64,000 nt of DNA, from positions 372,001-436,000 of the forward strand of contig JAGAMF010000005.1 of assembly GCA_017624855.1 (NCBI GenBank). Direction: 5' to 3'. The DNA comes from Lachnospiraceae bacterium. GTDB lineage: Bacteria > Bacillota > Clostridia > Lachnospirales > Lachnospiraceae. Every line of letters begins with the position of its first letter. The first letter of the stretch is position 1. The notes below the pieces were generated by a model. It ran no database searches and was not told where the DNA came from. It worked only from the letters and a program-made list of their open reading frames with translations. A program made the position numbers and the translations under genes. Positions 7,938 through 16,175 of this stretch are shown here, piece by piece.

Positions 7938-9431
7938 ATGTCAGATTTAATGAGATTGACCGGTTTAAGTTCCGGTATGGATACTGAAAGCATTGTTTCG
8001 GCATTGGTTTCCGGCAAGAAGACCAAGGTTGATGAAGCAAAGCAGGCGCAGCAGAAGTTAGAGTGGACACAGGATGCCTGGAAGGATATGAACAGCAAGA
8101 TTTACGGATTGTATTCCGGAAAGCTTTCCGCCATGAGATTCTCAACAGCATATAATAAAAAGTCCACAAAGACATCGAACAGTGCTTTGTCAGTGGTTTC
8201 GGGTGAAGGTGCTGTTAATGGTTCATATACAGCTAAGATTAATTCTCTTGCAAAGGCTGGATATCTTACCGGTGCTGAAATTTCTACCACAGACGGCGGA
8301 AAAGTAACCAAGGATACCAAGTTAACAGAGTTAGGCATTTCTGCCGGTTCTACCATTGGTATTCAGTATAAGGGTAAGACAACGCAGATTGAAATCGGCG
8401 AAGATATGACAATGGGTCAGTTTGTCAATAAATTAAAAGAAGTTGGCGTAAATGCAAGCTTCGATGAAGGCAACCAGAGACTTTTTGTCAGTGCTAAGGA
8501 AACCGGCGCCGCAAATGATTTCCTGTTTGCCGGTGGTGGCGCAAATTCTACCGATGCATTGAATAAACTTGGACTTACAGCGAAGGCAGGTTCTACCCGT
8601 ATCAAAGGTAGTGACGCTGAGTTGGTATTGAACGGAGCTACTTTTAAATCAAGTTCCAATGTGTTTACTATCAATGGTTCTACCTACACTGTAAATGCGG
8701 TTGTGGATGAAGAAATTTCCATTACTACCGAGAATGATACCAGCGGTGTCTACGGTATGGTGAAGGATTTCTTAAAAGAATACAATGATGTCATGAATGC
8801 TATGGGCAAGTCCTATAATGCAAATTCTGCTAAGGGATATGAACCTCTTACGGATGAGCAGAAGGAAGCTATGACCGAAAAGCAGATTGAAGATTGGGAA
8901 GATAAGATTAAGAATTCTCTTCTTCGTAAGGATTCAACACTGTCAGGAGTCATGAACGCTATGCGTTCGGCTATGAACCAGGGTGTGGAAATTGACGGTA
9001 AAACATATTACTTATCGGATTTTGGTATTGCAACCGGTAACTACTTTGAAGTAGATGAAAATGAGCGTTACGCATATCATATTGATGGTGATTCGGAAGA
9101 TGGACTTACTTCCGGTAAAACAGATAAGTTAAAAGCCGCAATTGCAGCCGATCCCGAATTGGTAACCAAGTTTTTCACTAAGTTGTCACAGAATCTGTAT
9201 GACAATATGACAGACAAGATGGCATCTTCCGATTATAGCAGTATCTATAAAGTATACAATGATAAGAAGATGAAGTCAGATTATGATAAGTATTCAAAAG
9301 ATATTAAAAATCTTGAGAAGAAATTATCAGAAGCGGAAGACAGATATTATAAGAAGTTTGCCGCGATGGAAAAAGCTATGGCACAGCTTAATTCCAGTGG
9401 AAATGCTATTTCAGGCTTGTTCCAGATGTAA
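7938..9431 (+). CDS. fliD: Flagellar filament cap protein FliD (HAP2)
   Basis: A 497-residue filament cap protein. The N-terminal FliD domain has the characteristic MRLTGLSSGMDTESIVSALV, and a C-terminal coiled-coil region (about 430-497, SDYDKYSKDIKNLEKKLSEA onward) ends in GNAISGLFQM as cap proteins do. The middle (about 90-350) is the variable exposed part. FliD forms the pentameric cap that helps exported flagellin fold at the filament tip. AGGAGG is well placed before the start. It lies between flaG and fliS, the classical order. A small hairpin follows the stop. Confidence 0.95.
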   Translation: MSDLMRLTGLSSGMDTESIVSALVSGKKTKVDEAKQAQQKLEWTQDAWKDMNSKIYGLYSGKLSAMRFSTAYNKKSTKTSNSALSVVSGEGAVNGSYTAKINSLAKAGYLTGAEISTTDGGKVTKDTKLTELGISAGSTIGIQYKGKTTQIEIGEDMTMGQFVNKLKEVGVNASFDEGNQRLFVSAKETGAANDFLFAGGGANSTDALNKLGLTAKAGSTRIKGSDAELVLNGATFKSSSNVFTINGSTYTVNAVVDEEISITTENDTSGVYGMVKDFLKEYNDVMNAMGKSYNANSAKGYEPLTDEQKEAMTEKQIEDWEDKIKNSLLRKDSTLSGVMNAMRSAMNQGVEIDGKTYYLSDFGIATGNYFEVDENERYAYHIDGDSEDGLTSGKTDKLKAAIAADPELVTKFFTKLSQNLYDNMTDKMASSDYSSIYKVYNDKKMKSDYDKYSKDIKNLEKKLSEAEDRYYKKFAAMEKAMAQLNSSGNAISGLFQM

Positions 9432-9452
9432 TTTTTACAATTATAAATAAGC

Positions 9453-9486
9453 AACTCCCTGCTTCTAACGGAGTGGGGAGTTTTCT
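9453..9486 (+). terminator. Hairpin between fliD and fliS (partial terminator or processing site)
   Basis: AACTCCC (9453-9459) pairs perfectly with GGGAGTT (9476-9482) around a 16-base loop, followed only by TTTTCT overlapping the stem end. The weak T-run suggests partial termination or mRNA stabilisation rather than a full stop, allowing different levels of FliD and FliS. Confidence 0.5.
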
Positions 9487-9514
9487 ATAAAAGACAATAA
9501 GGAGGACTGTCGTA

Positions 9515-9892
9515 ATGGCAACCAATCCCTATGCAAAGTATCAAAACAGTAAAATATTAACTGCTTCTCCTGCGGAGCTTACATTAATGCTTTATGACGG
9601 CGCAATTAAGTTTGGAAATATCGCTATTGCAGGTATGCAGGAAAAGGATATTCAGAAGGCTCACACCAACATTGTTAAAGTGCAGCGCATTATCACCGAG
9701 TTTCGTTCCAGTTTAGACAGAAGCTATGCGGTTGCGCAGGATTTTGACAATGTGTATGTATATTTGCTTGAAAGGCTTTTGCAGGCAAACATTAAGAAAG
9801 ATCCTGAAATTATGGAAGAAGTGGTTGGACATCTTCGCACCATGCGTGAAACATGGGTTGAAGTAATGAAGAAGAGCAAGGGTGGAGTTTAA
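9515..9892 (+). CDS. fliS: Flagellin export chaperone FliS
   Basis: A 125-residue FliS protein: ATNPYAKYQNSKILTASPAE at the N-terminus, ELTLMLYDGAIKFGNIA, and the helical region running to VVGHLRTMRETWVEVMKKS. FliS binds the disordered C-terminus of flagellin in the cytosol, prevents early polymerisation and delivers it to FlhA. Length and order (fliD-fliS) are standard. AAGGAGG precedes the ATG. It is followed after 41 bases by a small helical protein gene in the position occupied by fliT in other bacteria. Confidence 0.94.
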   Translation: MATNPYAKYQNSKILTASPAELTLMLYDGAIKFGNIAIAGMQEKDIQKAHTNIVKVQRIITEFRSSLDRSYAVAQDFDNVYVYLLERLLQANIKKDPEIMEEVVGHLRTMRETWVEVMKKSKGGV

Positions 9893-9933
9893 GTTACTTT
9901 GCTTATGTTGTAAAACAAGGGAGGTCCTTAATT

Positions 9934-10410
9934 ATGGATAAACAGTATATTCAGATGATGCTGGAAAGTTTACAGAAAAAAGAGCAGATTTTGAAAGAGC
10001 TGATTAAGAAAAGCGATGAGCAGAAAGATGTTTTATCTGCAGAAACGGTAGACTGGGATGCGTTTGATAATATTACAGTAGACAAGGGTGTGCTTATCGA
10101 TGAACTTCTTAAGTTGGACGAAGGCTTTGAAAGTTTGTTTGAACGGGTAAAAGGACCGTTGACAGAGCATAAAGATATGTATAAAACGGAGATTGGTTTT
10201 ATGCAAGCTACGATTCGTTCCCTGACGGAGAAGAGCACTGAATTGGAAGCACTGGAACAACGCAATAAAACAATGGTCGAAACCAGGGTCGCAGAAAGTC
10301 GTCAGAGCATCAAACAATCCAAATTGGGTTCTCAGGCCGCCATCGAATATTATCAGCGCATGAACAAAATTAATGTGGTAGATCCTCAGTTGATGGATAA
10401 AAAGAGCTAA
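9934..10410 (+). CDS. FliT/FlgN-like flagellar chaperone
   Basis: A 158-residue, highly charged, all-helical protein without membrane segments. Its position right after fliS, its length, and the repeated heptad-like pattern (LESLQKKEQILKELIKKSDE, then SLTEKSTELEALEQRNKTMV) fit the FlgN/FliT group of export chaperones, which hold hook-filament junction or cap proteins for secretion. Sequence conservation in this group is low, so FlgN versus FliT cannot be decided from the sequence. GGGAGG is present before the ATG, and a strong terminator follows. Confidence 0.65.
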   Translation: MDKQYIQMMLESLQKKEQILKELIKKSDEQKDVLSAETVDWDAFDNITVDKGVLIDELLKLDEGFESLFERVKGPLTEHKDMYKTEIGFMQATIRSLTEKSTELEALEQRNKTMVETRVAESRQSIKQSKLGSQAAIEYYQRMNKINVVDPQLMDKKS

Positions 10411-10419
10411 AAATAAATG

Positions 10420-10466
10420 CGGCAACTTTACCTTTGTTTTTAGGGAAGATTGCCGTGTTTTTGTTT
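10420..10466 (+). terminator. Intrinsic terminator of the flaG-fliD-fliS operon
   Basis: CGGCAA (10420-10425) pairs with TTGCCG (10450-10455), with additional inner pairing, followed by GTTTTTGTTTT. It closes the flagellar operon. The following fucosyltransferase gene starts only 17 bases after it, so that gene depends on readthrough or on a promoter not recognised here. Confidence 0.8.
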
Positions 10467-10482
10467 TAAAAGGGGGTTAGGG

Positions 10483-11373
10483 ATGAAAATTCAATTTATT
10501 AACGGCGGTTTGGCGAATCAGGTGTTTCAGTATATTTTTGTTCGACATGCCGAACTTGCCAATCCGGGACAAGAGAAATGGTATTTTGATGATTCTTTTT
10601 TTGATGTGGTTGATATTCACAACGGATATGAGTTAGAGAGAGTATTTGGTATTAAAGCAAATCTTTTAAGCAAGTACTTTGAGCCTGATGTATGGGAAGA
10701 ATTCATCCGTCTCAAAAAAGAAGGTAAAAGTGTTCCGCAGACGTTGAAAGATTTTGGTATGGATATTGCGATGTATGCAGAAACATCAAATCATGCACAG
10801 TTTAATCCTTTTGACGGACAAATCGTTACATTTTACAATGCCAATGAATTTCACCCTGATTTAACCAGATTGCAGTATCCAAACATTTATTATCATGGAT
10901 ATTGGATTAATAAGAATTGGCTTGCAACTTATCGGGAACCGATTTTAAAAGAATTAACATTCCCTGCAATAACTTTACCGTCTGCAATTGATTACGCCAA
11001 TCGTATCTTAAGTGAATCGGTTGCTGCGGTGCATATTCGCAGAGGTGATTATATTGATATCGGCTGGGATTTGGGATGTACATATTATGAAAAAACAATT
11101 CGTGAGTTGAGCGAGAAGTATTCCGGGTTTAGTCTGTTTGTTTTTTCGGATGATTTGCCGTGGTGCCAAGAGCATGCAAAAGAACTTGGATTACATTATG
11201 CTAAAGAAGTGGTATATGTATCCGGTAATACCGGACAGAACAGTTACATTGATATGCAACTGATGAGCATGTGTCAGGGAATGATTATATCCAACAGTGC
11301 GTTCTCATATTTGGCCGCATTGATGAATAATCGTTTAACTTTCTATGCGAATCCTACAAGCAGAGAAATATAA
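10483..11373 (+). CDS. GT11 family (alpha-1,2-fucosyltransferase-like) glycosyltransferase
   Basis: A 296-residue GT11 enzyme. It shows the N-terminal MKIQFINGGLANQVFQYIFV (GGLGNQ-like), the HxRRGDY donor-binding motif in VAAVHIRRGDYID, FVFSDDLPWCQEHA, and the C-terminal SNSAFSYLAALMNN. GT11 enzymes use GDP-fucose (sometimes other 6-deoxy sugars) to fucosylate galactose at O-2. No membrane segment is seen, so it is cytosolic. The start at 10483 has AGGGGG; an upstream TTG at 10450 would lie inside the terminator hairpin. Its place between the flagellar operon and flagellin makes a role in flagellin glycan assembly plausible but unproved. Confidence 0.88.
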   Translation: MKIQFINGGLANQVFQYIFVRHAELANPGQEKWYFDDSFFDVVDIHNGYELERVFGIKANLLSKYFEPDVWEEFIRLKKEGKSVPQTLKDFGMDIAMYAETSNHAQFNPFDGQIVTFYNANEFHPDLTRLQYPNIYYHGYWINKNWLATYREPILKELTFPAITLPSAIDYANRILSESVAAVHIRRGDYIDIGWDLGCTYYEKTIRELSEKYSGFSLFVFSDDLPWCQEHAKELGLHYAKEVVYVSGNTGQNSYIDMQLMSMCQGMIISNSAFSYLAALMNNRLTFYANPTSREI

Positions 11374-11469
11374 GATGTCGAGTCGGAAACTGTAAAAGCC
11401 CGAAAAACGGTAGGTTTTGGCCTGTAGAAAAATATTTTAAAAATTTTTAAAAAAATTTCAAAAAAGGTA

Positions 11470-11496
11470 TAAAGTATTTTCAAAACCCACCGATAT
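11470..11496 (+). promoter_or_regulatory. SigD (sigma-28) type promoter of flagellin
   Basis: TAAA (11470-11473), a 16-base spacer, and CCGATAT (11490-11496) match the SigD consensus closely. The start of transcription would fall near 11504, giving a leader of about 130 bases before the flagellin ATG. The gap from 11374 to 11631 holds this promoter and an otherwise feature-poor AT-rich leader with no clear riboswitch. Confidence 0.88.
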
Positions 11497-11631
11497 ATAA
11501 TACAAGTAAACAAAATAAGTTACTTATTAACCACCGTAGTAAAGGAAATGAAGCGTACGGTCATTAAATTTACTACAACCATTATCAAACGAGTAGCAAG
11601 GATGCTACCGTAAATTCAAGGAGGAAACAAT

Positions 11632-12456
11632 ATGATAGTACAGCACAATCTTACAGCAATGAACTCAAACAGAATGCTTGGTTTAACATCAAGCTCACAG
11701 GCAAAGTCTACAGAGAAGTTATCTTCTGGTTACAAGATCAACCGCGCAGCAGATGATGCAGCAGGTTTGGCTATTTCTGAAAAAATGCGTAGACAGATCA
11801 GAGGTCTTTCACAGGCATCTGAAAATGCATCTGACGGTATCTCTTGTGTACAGACAGCTGAAGGTGCTTTAGCAGAAGTACACGATATGTTACAGAGAAT
11901 GAATGAACTTGCAGTTCAGGCAGCTAACGGTACTAACATGAGTACAGACCGTGGTTACCTTCAGTCAGAAGTTCAGGCACTTAAGGATGAAATCGATCGT
12001 ATCGCAGAATCTGTTACATTCAATGAGCAGAAATTGTTAGACGGTTCATTCACAGGCAAGCTTCTTCAGGTTGGTTCTGAAGGAACAGGCAACAACACTA
12101 TCCAGATTGATATCGATGGCATGGATACTGCTACTCTTAAAATTGATAGTGTTAGTATTTCAGGTACAGATGGAACAACAGCTCAGGCAGCTATCGATAC
12201 TATTAAGTCTGCTCTTCAGACAGTATCTCAGCAGAGATCTGACCTTGGTGCTATCCAGAACAGATTAGAGCATACCATCAACAACCTTGACAATGTAGTT
12301 GAAAATACTACAGCAGCTGAAGCTCAGATCCGTGATACAGATATGGCTTCTGAAATGGTTAAGTTCTCCAACAACAACATCCTTGCTCAGGCAGGTACAG
12401 CAATGTTGGCTCAGGCTAACCAGTCTAACCAGAATGTTTTATCATTACTTGGATAA
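11632..12456 (+). CDS. Flagellin
   Basis: A 274-residue flagellin, short because the outer D2/D3 domains are absent: conserved N-terminal D0/D1 (1-140, [14 protein letters not shown] to [10 protein letters not shown]), a central variable part of only about 50 residues (140-190), and C-terminal D1/D0 (190-274, ending [12 protein letters not shown]). [10 protein letters not shown] at 87-96 corresponds to the TLR5-binding and protofilament-contact segment. Cys72 lies in ISCVQTAEG, where other flagellins usually have a small aliphatic residue. It has a strong AAGGAGG site, its own SigD-type promoter and its own terminator, so it is a single-gene, highly expressed unit. Flanking glycosyltransferases suggest glycosylation. 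Confidence 0.97.
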   Translation: MIVQHNLTAMNSNRMLGLTSSSQAKSTEKLSSGYKINRAADDAAGLAISEKMRRQIRGLSQASENASDGISCVQTAEGALAEVHDMLQRMNELAVQAANGTNMSTDRGYLQSEVQALKDEIDRIAESVTFNEQKLLDGSFTGKLLQVGSEGTGNNTIQIDIDGMDTATLKIDSVSISGTDGTTAQAAIDTIKSALQTVSQQRSDLGAIQNRLEHTINNLDNVVENTTAAEAQIRDTDMASEMVKFSNNNILAQAGTAMLAQANQSNQNVLSLLG

Positions 12457-12475
12457 TCATTGCAAATACTATCAC

Positions 12476-12505
12476 AAAGGTCGCGCAGTAATGCGCGACC
12501 TTTTT
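12476..12505 (+). terminator. Flagellin terminator
   Basis: AAAGGTCGCGCA (12476-12487) and TGCGCGACCTTT (12492-12503) form a perfect 12-base stem with a four-base loop, followed by a T-run (12501-12505). This is a very strong intrinsic terminator. Confidence 0.95.
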
Positions 12506-12513
12506 CTTTGTAT

Positions 12514-12555
12514 CTAAAAAGCCATGAAACGCGGTATATCGAATTTCATGGCTTT
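12514..12555 (-). terminator. Terminator of the reverse-strand GT2-TPR gene
   Basis: AAAGCCATGAAA (12518-12529) pairs with TTTCATGGCTTT (12544-12555). On the reverse strand the stem runs into a T-run (complement of AAAAA at 12516-12520), so it ends transcription coming from the gene at 12560-13612, back to back with the flagellin terminator. Confidence 0.85.
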
Positions 12556-12559
12556 ATTT

Positions 12560-13612
12560 TTATAAACCGTATTTTTCCAGCTTTGTTTTTGCCGGCGCAT
12601 AATCTCCGCAACTAAGGAAAAAGGTGCAGGCGTTTTTTAAATCGCCCATTGCTTCATAAATTAAACCGATATGATATCGTGGGAATGTATTGGTAGTATC
12701 TTCGCGCCAGTGTTCCTTGGCAGAAATTGCTTTTAGAAATTCTAAAATTGCTTTTAGAGGTTCGTTGTTGCGAATATAGATTAAGCCCATCAAACATAAA
12801 AAATCCGCAATGTGAGCATAATCGTTGTACACTTTTTCCAATTGCAAGGCATCCTTGTAACGGTGCAGACTAAGCAGCGTTTCACCATAGGCTACCGTCA
12901 TAAGTTGAGCATAATATAAATCGGGACTTGGATTGTAGGATAAGCCTTTCTCGTAATATTGAGCGGCTGTTTCGGTCTTTCCTGCCATGGAGGCGGCTTG
13001 TCCAAGCTGGTGATAGATGTAAGGATTATCGGGCTCTTTTTTTAGTGCTTCCAATAGTAAGGTTTCGTTTCGCAATGCTTTCTTTTGGAGATTTTCAGGG
13101 GTATCGACATAACCGTCATGGTAGACAGTGATGGGAATCTCGCACCGGGCAATGGCACAACCGCGGTTGTCTCGCACCTGTTCATGGATAATGCCTTCGT
13201 AGTGGAAGTGTTTGCGGTGGAAGAAACGCTCTACCCAGTCGTCCATACAGGTGTCATCGTTATTCATTTGATTTCGACGAAGAATAACACCTACATAATG
13301 GTGGAATGTTGGTTCCATGAATTCCTGTAATTTTTGTATATCAAAATCCTCAACATATTCGTCGCAGTCCAGAACCAGAATCCAATCATGGCCGGCTTTG
13401 TCGATAGAGAAATTTCTTGCGGCGGAAAAATCGTTGCACCATTCGAAATCATAAATTTTATCTGTATATTTTAAGGCTAATTCTTTTGTTTTATCTGTGG
13501 AGCCGGTATCGATAACCACTATTTCGGCATTTAATTTGGAAGCTGCCGATAAACAACGATCAATTCTTTTTTCTTCGTTTTTGGCAATGATGCATATTGA
13601 GAAAGGCGTCAT
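12560..13612 (-). CDS. GT2 glycosyltransferase with C-terminal TPR repeats
   Basis: A 350-residue two-domain protein. The N-terminal GT2 domain (1-about 190) has FSICIIAKNEEKRIDRCLSA, IVVIDTGSTDKTKELALKYT and the metal motif LVLDCDEYVED. The C-terminal part (about 190-350) contains TPR-like repeats (IYHQLGQAASMAGKTETAAQ, YHIGLIYEAMGDLKNACTFF). Proteins of this build include the S-glycosyltransferase SunS and clostridial flagellin-linked transferases, where the helical part may hold a protein acceptor. It is convergent with flagellin and 86 bases downstream of a paralogue on the same strand. AAGGAGAA is well placed before the start. Confidence 0.88.
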   Translation of the reverse strand: MTPFSICIIAKNEEKRIDRCLSAASKLNAEIVVIDTGSTDKTKELALKYTDKIYDFEWCNDFSAARNFSIDKAGHDWILVLDCDEYVEDFDIQKLQEFMEPTFHHYVGVILRRNQMNNDDTCMDDWVERFFHRKHFHYEGIIHEQVRDNRGCAIARCEIPITVYHDGYVDTPENLQKKALRNETLLLEALKKEPDNPYIYHQLGQAASMAGKTETAAQYYEKGLSYNPSPDLYYAQLMTVAYGETLLSLHRYKDALQLEKVYNDYAHIADFLCLMGLIYIRNNEPLKAILEFLKAISAKEHWREDTTNTFPRYHIGLIYEAMGDLKNACTFFLSCGDYAPAKTKLEKYGL

Positions 13613-13698
13613 ATAATTCTCCTTGCATTTATGATATGTATTAAAAAGTCATATAGATGATGTAATTATAAACTTTGTTATGAATAAATGATAAAAAG

Positions 13699-14757
13699 CT
13701 ACTTAGTGAGTGCTTTTATTCTTGTTTGAGCAGGTTCAAAGGATTTACATTTATTATAATAATCCAGCGCTTCGCTTATGCGACCGGTACATTCATAAAT
13801 GACACCGATATTATAATACGCTCTGTAAGTGTTGCTTCCTGTTACTTTGCAGATTCTATGTTTTGTTGCGTTGATAAATTCTTGAATGGCCATATCAAAC
13901 ATGGCATTATTCATATATATCAGACCCATCAGAAAACAAAAATCTGCATTTATAGCAAATTCATTGTAAACACCTTCTAAGCCCAATGCCTCTCTATAGC
14001 GTTTGGTGTACAATAAAGCATATCCGTAAGATTCCACCATGCTTTGTACATATTCCAAACGGGGATCTAAGTCATAAGATAATGCTTTTCCGTAGGCAAG
14101 CACGGCATTTTCATAGTCTTCCATCATAAAATATGCCTGCCCCAGTTGAAACATAAAGTAGGTATCGTCAGGATTCTTTTCCAATTCTTTTAAAAGTAAA
14201 TCTATATTGCGCTTGGAGCGCTTTGCTCGGGTTTCGATATCTCCGGCATATGCCATGTGATCAAATTCTGCATTTAAGGTATAGTATGATGCGGTTTTAT
14301 CAGTATCGTTTGGTACAATTTGCTCATGAATGCTGCCTTCATAGTGATACAGCTTTTTAGAGAAGAATCGTCCCATGCCTTCACGCACTGTTCGTGTTTC
14401 ACCTTGTTGCGTATATGTATCAGTTCGATAAATCCGCCCAATCCCCCCGGGATTCTCTTTTATAGCCCGCTGATTCGCTTCTTCATCCCAAGCTGTCAGA
14501 TATTCATCGCTGTCCACCGTAAGAATGTAGTCGTTACTTGCGTGCCTGATACACTCATTTCTCGCCGCGGCAAAGTCATTACACCATTCAAAATGGTATA
14601 ATTGATCCGTGTATTTTAAAACCATTTCGCAAGTGTTGTCTGTGGAACCTGTGTCCAAAACCACAATTTCCTGTCCCAGCGACTGTAAGCGGCGCAGACA
14701 TTCTTCCAAGACGGTACATTCATTTTTGGTGATAATACAGATTGAATAAGAAACCAT
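13699..14757 (-). CDS. GT2 glycosyltransferase with C-terminal TPR repeats
   Basis: A 352-residue paralogue of the downstream reverse-strand gene. VSYSICIITKNECTVLEECL, IVVLDTGSTDNTCEMVLKYT, the FEWCNDFAAARNECI element shared by both, and the DxD-like VDSDEYLTA define the GT2 domain. TPR-like repeats occupy about 195-352 (YFMFQLGQAYFMMEDYENAV, AYYNIGVIYECTGRISEALD). The start has GGAG eight bases away. The pair probably forms one transcript, running toward flagellin. A protein-directed glycosyltransferase role, possibly on flagellin, is inferred from architecture and position only. Confidence 0.88.
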   Translation of the reverse strand: MVSYSICIITKNECTVLEECLRRLQSLGQEIVVLDTGSTDNTCEMVLKYTDQLYHFEWCNDFAAARNECIRHASNDYILTVDSDEYLTAWDEEANQRAIKENPGGIGRIYRTDTYTQQGETRTVREGMGRFFSKKLYHYEGSIHEQIVPNDTDKTASYYTLNAEFDHMAYAGDIETRAKRSKRNIDLLLKELEKNPDDTYFMFQLGQAYFMMEDYENAVLAYGKALSYDLDPRLEYVQSMVESYGYALLYTKRYREALGLEGVYNEFAINADFCFLMGLIYMNNAMFDMAIQEFINATKHRICKVTGSNTYRAYYNIGVIYECTGRISEALDYYNKCKSFEPAQTRIKALTK

Positions 14758-14842
14758 AATTTTACTCCGTATTTTATGATTGTTTGCTTAGAAATATCTT
14801 ATCATTTTCTTATAAAAAAAGGAAGAAGTAAGCGCCTATTTA

Positions 14843-14871
14843 TTGACGCAAGGGTGAAAAAAAACTATACT
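14843..14871 (+). promoter_or_regulatory. SigA-type promoter of the CgeB-like glycosyltransferase gene
   Basis: TTGACG (14843-14848), a 17-base spacer and TATACT (14866-14871) are a near-consensus vegetative promoter, 41 bases ahead of the ATG at 14913. It stands in the 155-base gap between divergent genes. Confidence 0.85.
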
Positions 14872-14912
14872 ATAAGAAGGGGAAATATGATTAGGAAAAG
14901 TAGGGGAAAGAC

Positions 14913-16118
14913 ATGAGAATATTATTTTACCGATGGGACACTTTTAACGAGGGTGTCATTGAGAAGACTTTGCGTGATTTGGGGCATTTCGTAAAGTCTG
15001 TCCGCGGAGCCGATTATTCAGATTATGATACAGAGGAGCAGATTGCGGCAATTGCCAGAGAAGTAGGGGAATATCATGCAGACATTCTTTTTAGTGTCGA
15101 TTATTTTCAGACGGTGGCAATGGCGGCCAAAAAATATGATATTTTATATTATTCGTGGTTGTATCATTTGCCGCAATGGAGTTTGTTCTCTTATGCTGCA
15201 CAGTTGCCCAATAACAGAATCATTACCTTTGATTCGGCGCAGATGCAGGAATTGAAGCAATATAATGTACATAGTGTGCAATATTTGTCTCTGGCGGCTG
15301 ACAAGGAAATACTTAGCAATGCCTTGGCGGAAGCAACGCCGGAAATAATTGAAAAATATAAGGCGGATGTTTCTTTTGTGGGAACATTGTATGAGAGTGC
15401 AAATAATCTTTTTAACCGAATCTCGCCGGAGGCCAAGGAACGAGACACCTATAAGAAACTGATTCACATGATTCGCGAGAAGCGTTTTGCTTATGGTAAA
15501 GATGTATTATATCGCGGTGTTACGGATGAAATGGTGGAGTTTTTGGCAGAAGAAGTAGAGCATGGTGCGGATCATTATTTCTTTGCCAAGCAGGAGGAGA
15601 TTGTTATTCAGTCTGTGCTTGCTCGTAAGATAACGGTGGAAGAGCGTAAAATGATGGCTCGAATCTTGGCGAGAGAATTTGATTTTAAGTTATATACCGT
15701 GTCCAATACAGATAAATTTCCGGAGATTCATAACTGTGGGCCGGTGGACTTCGTGAAGCAAGCTCCCCTTGTTTTTAACGGAAGTAAAATCAATATTTAT
15801 GTAACGCCCAGAGCGATTCGAAGCGGCGTGCCTTTGCGCGTGCTGGAAATTATGGCTTGTCAGGGATTTGTGCTGGTCAATTACCAGGAAGATATTGCGA
15901 AAGAATTTGAAGACGGCAAAGAGCTGGTTATGTATCGGAGTTTAGAAGAACTTACGGAAAAGGTTCGTTACTACTTGGAGCATGAAGAAGAACGACAGGC
16001 GATTGCCCGTGCGGGTTATGAAAAAGTTTTACGGGAATATAACTACGCGGCAAAATTAAGAAAGATTTTTGAGCAGAAGCCTTCGGGTGTAATTCAGAAT
16101 ATGAAAAATATATTTTAA
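14913..16118 (+). CDS. CgeB/DUF3880-like glycosyltransferase
   Basis: A 401-residue GT-B type protein. The N-terminal half (MRILFYRWDTFNEGVIEKTL, then DILFSVDYFQTVAMAAKKY and YDILYYSWLYHLP) resembles DUF3880, and the C-terminal half has the Glyco_trans_1_2 block (INIYVTPRAIRSGVPLRVLE, IMACQGFVLVNYQED, then EELTEKVRYYLEHEEERQAI). Relatives are spore-coat CgeB and glycosyltransferases encoded beside flagellin genes. There is no signal or membrane segment. It is transcribed alone from a SigA-type promoter. Its acceptor is not evident; flagellin or a flagellin glycan is a reasonable candidate from the context. Confidence 0.82.
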   Translation: MRILFYRWDTFNEGVIEKTLRDLGHFVKSVRGADYSDYDTEEQIAAIAREVGEYHADILFSVDYFQTVAMAAKKYDILYYSWLYHLPQWSLFSYAAQLPNNRIITFDSAQMQELKQYNVHSVQYLSLAADKEILSNALAEATPEIIEKYKADVSFVGTLYESANNLFNRISPEAKERDTYKKLIHMIREKRFAYGKDVLYRGVTDEMVEFLAEEVEHGADHYFFAKQEEIVIQSVLARKITVEERKMMARILAREFDFKLYTVSNTDKFPEIHNCGPVDFVKQAPLVFNGSKINIYVTPRAIRSGVPLRVLEIMACQGFVLVNYQEDIAKEFEDGKELVMYRSLEELTEKVRYYLEHEEERQAIARAGYEKVLREYNYAAKLRKIFEQKPSGVIQNMKNIF

Positions 16119-16127
16119 TTTCAGAGG

Positions 16128-16153
16128 AAAGAGTCCTTTTATAAGGGCTCTTT
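16128..16153 (+). terminator. Hairpin after the CgeB-like gene
   Basis: AAAGAGTCC (16128-16136) pairs with GGGCTCTTT (16145-16153) including one G-T pair, around an eight-base loop. The T-run is limited to the stem end, so termination may be incomplete before the next gene 22 bases on. Confidence 0.6.
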
Positions 16154-16175
16154 CATAATAGAAGGAGGAAGTAAA

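Noticed and set aside
7522-8175. Long reverse-strand open frame of 217 codons opposite flaG and fliD
   Set aside because: It is antisense to two genes with clear family motifs, has a biased Leu/Cys/His composition without a recognisable domain, and no good ribosome binding site.
10450-10482. Extended N-terminus for the GT11 enzyme
   Set aside because: The extra codons overlap the downstream arm and T-run of the operon terminator, and the family N-terminus begins at 10483 with its own AGGGGG site.
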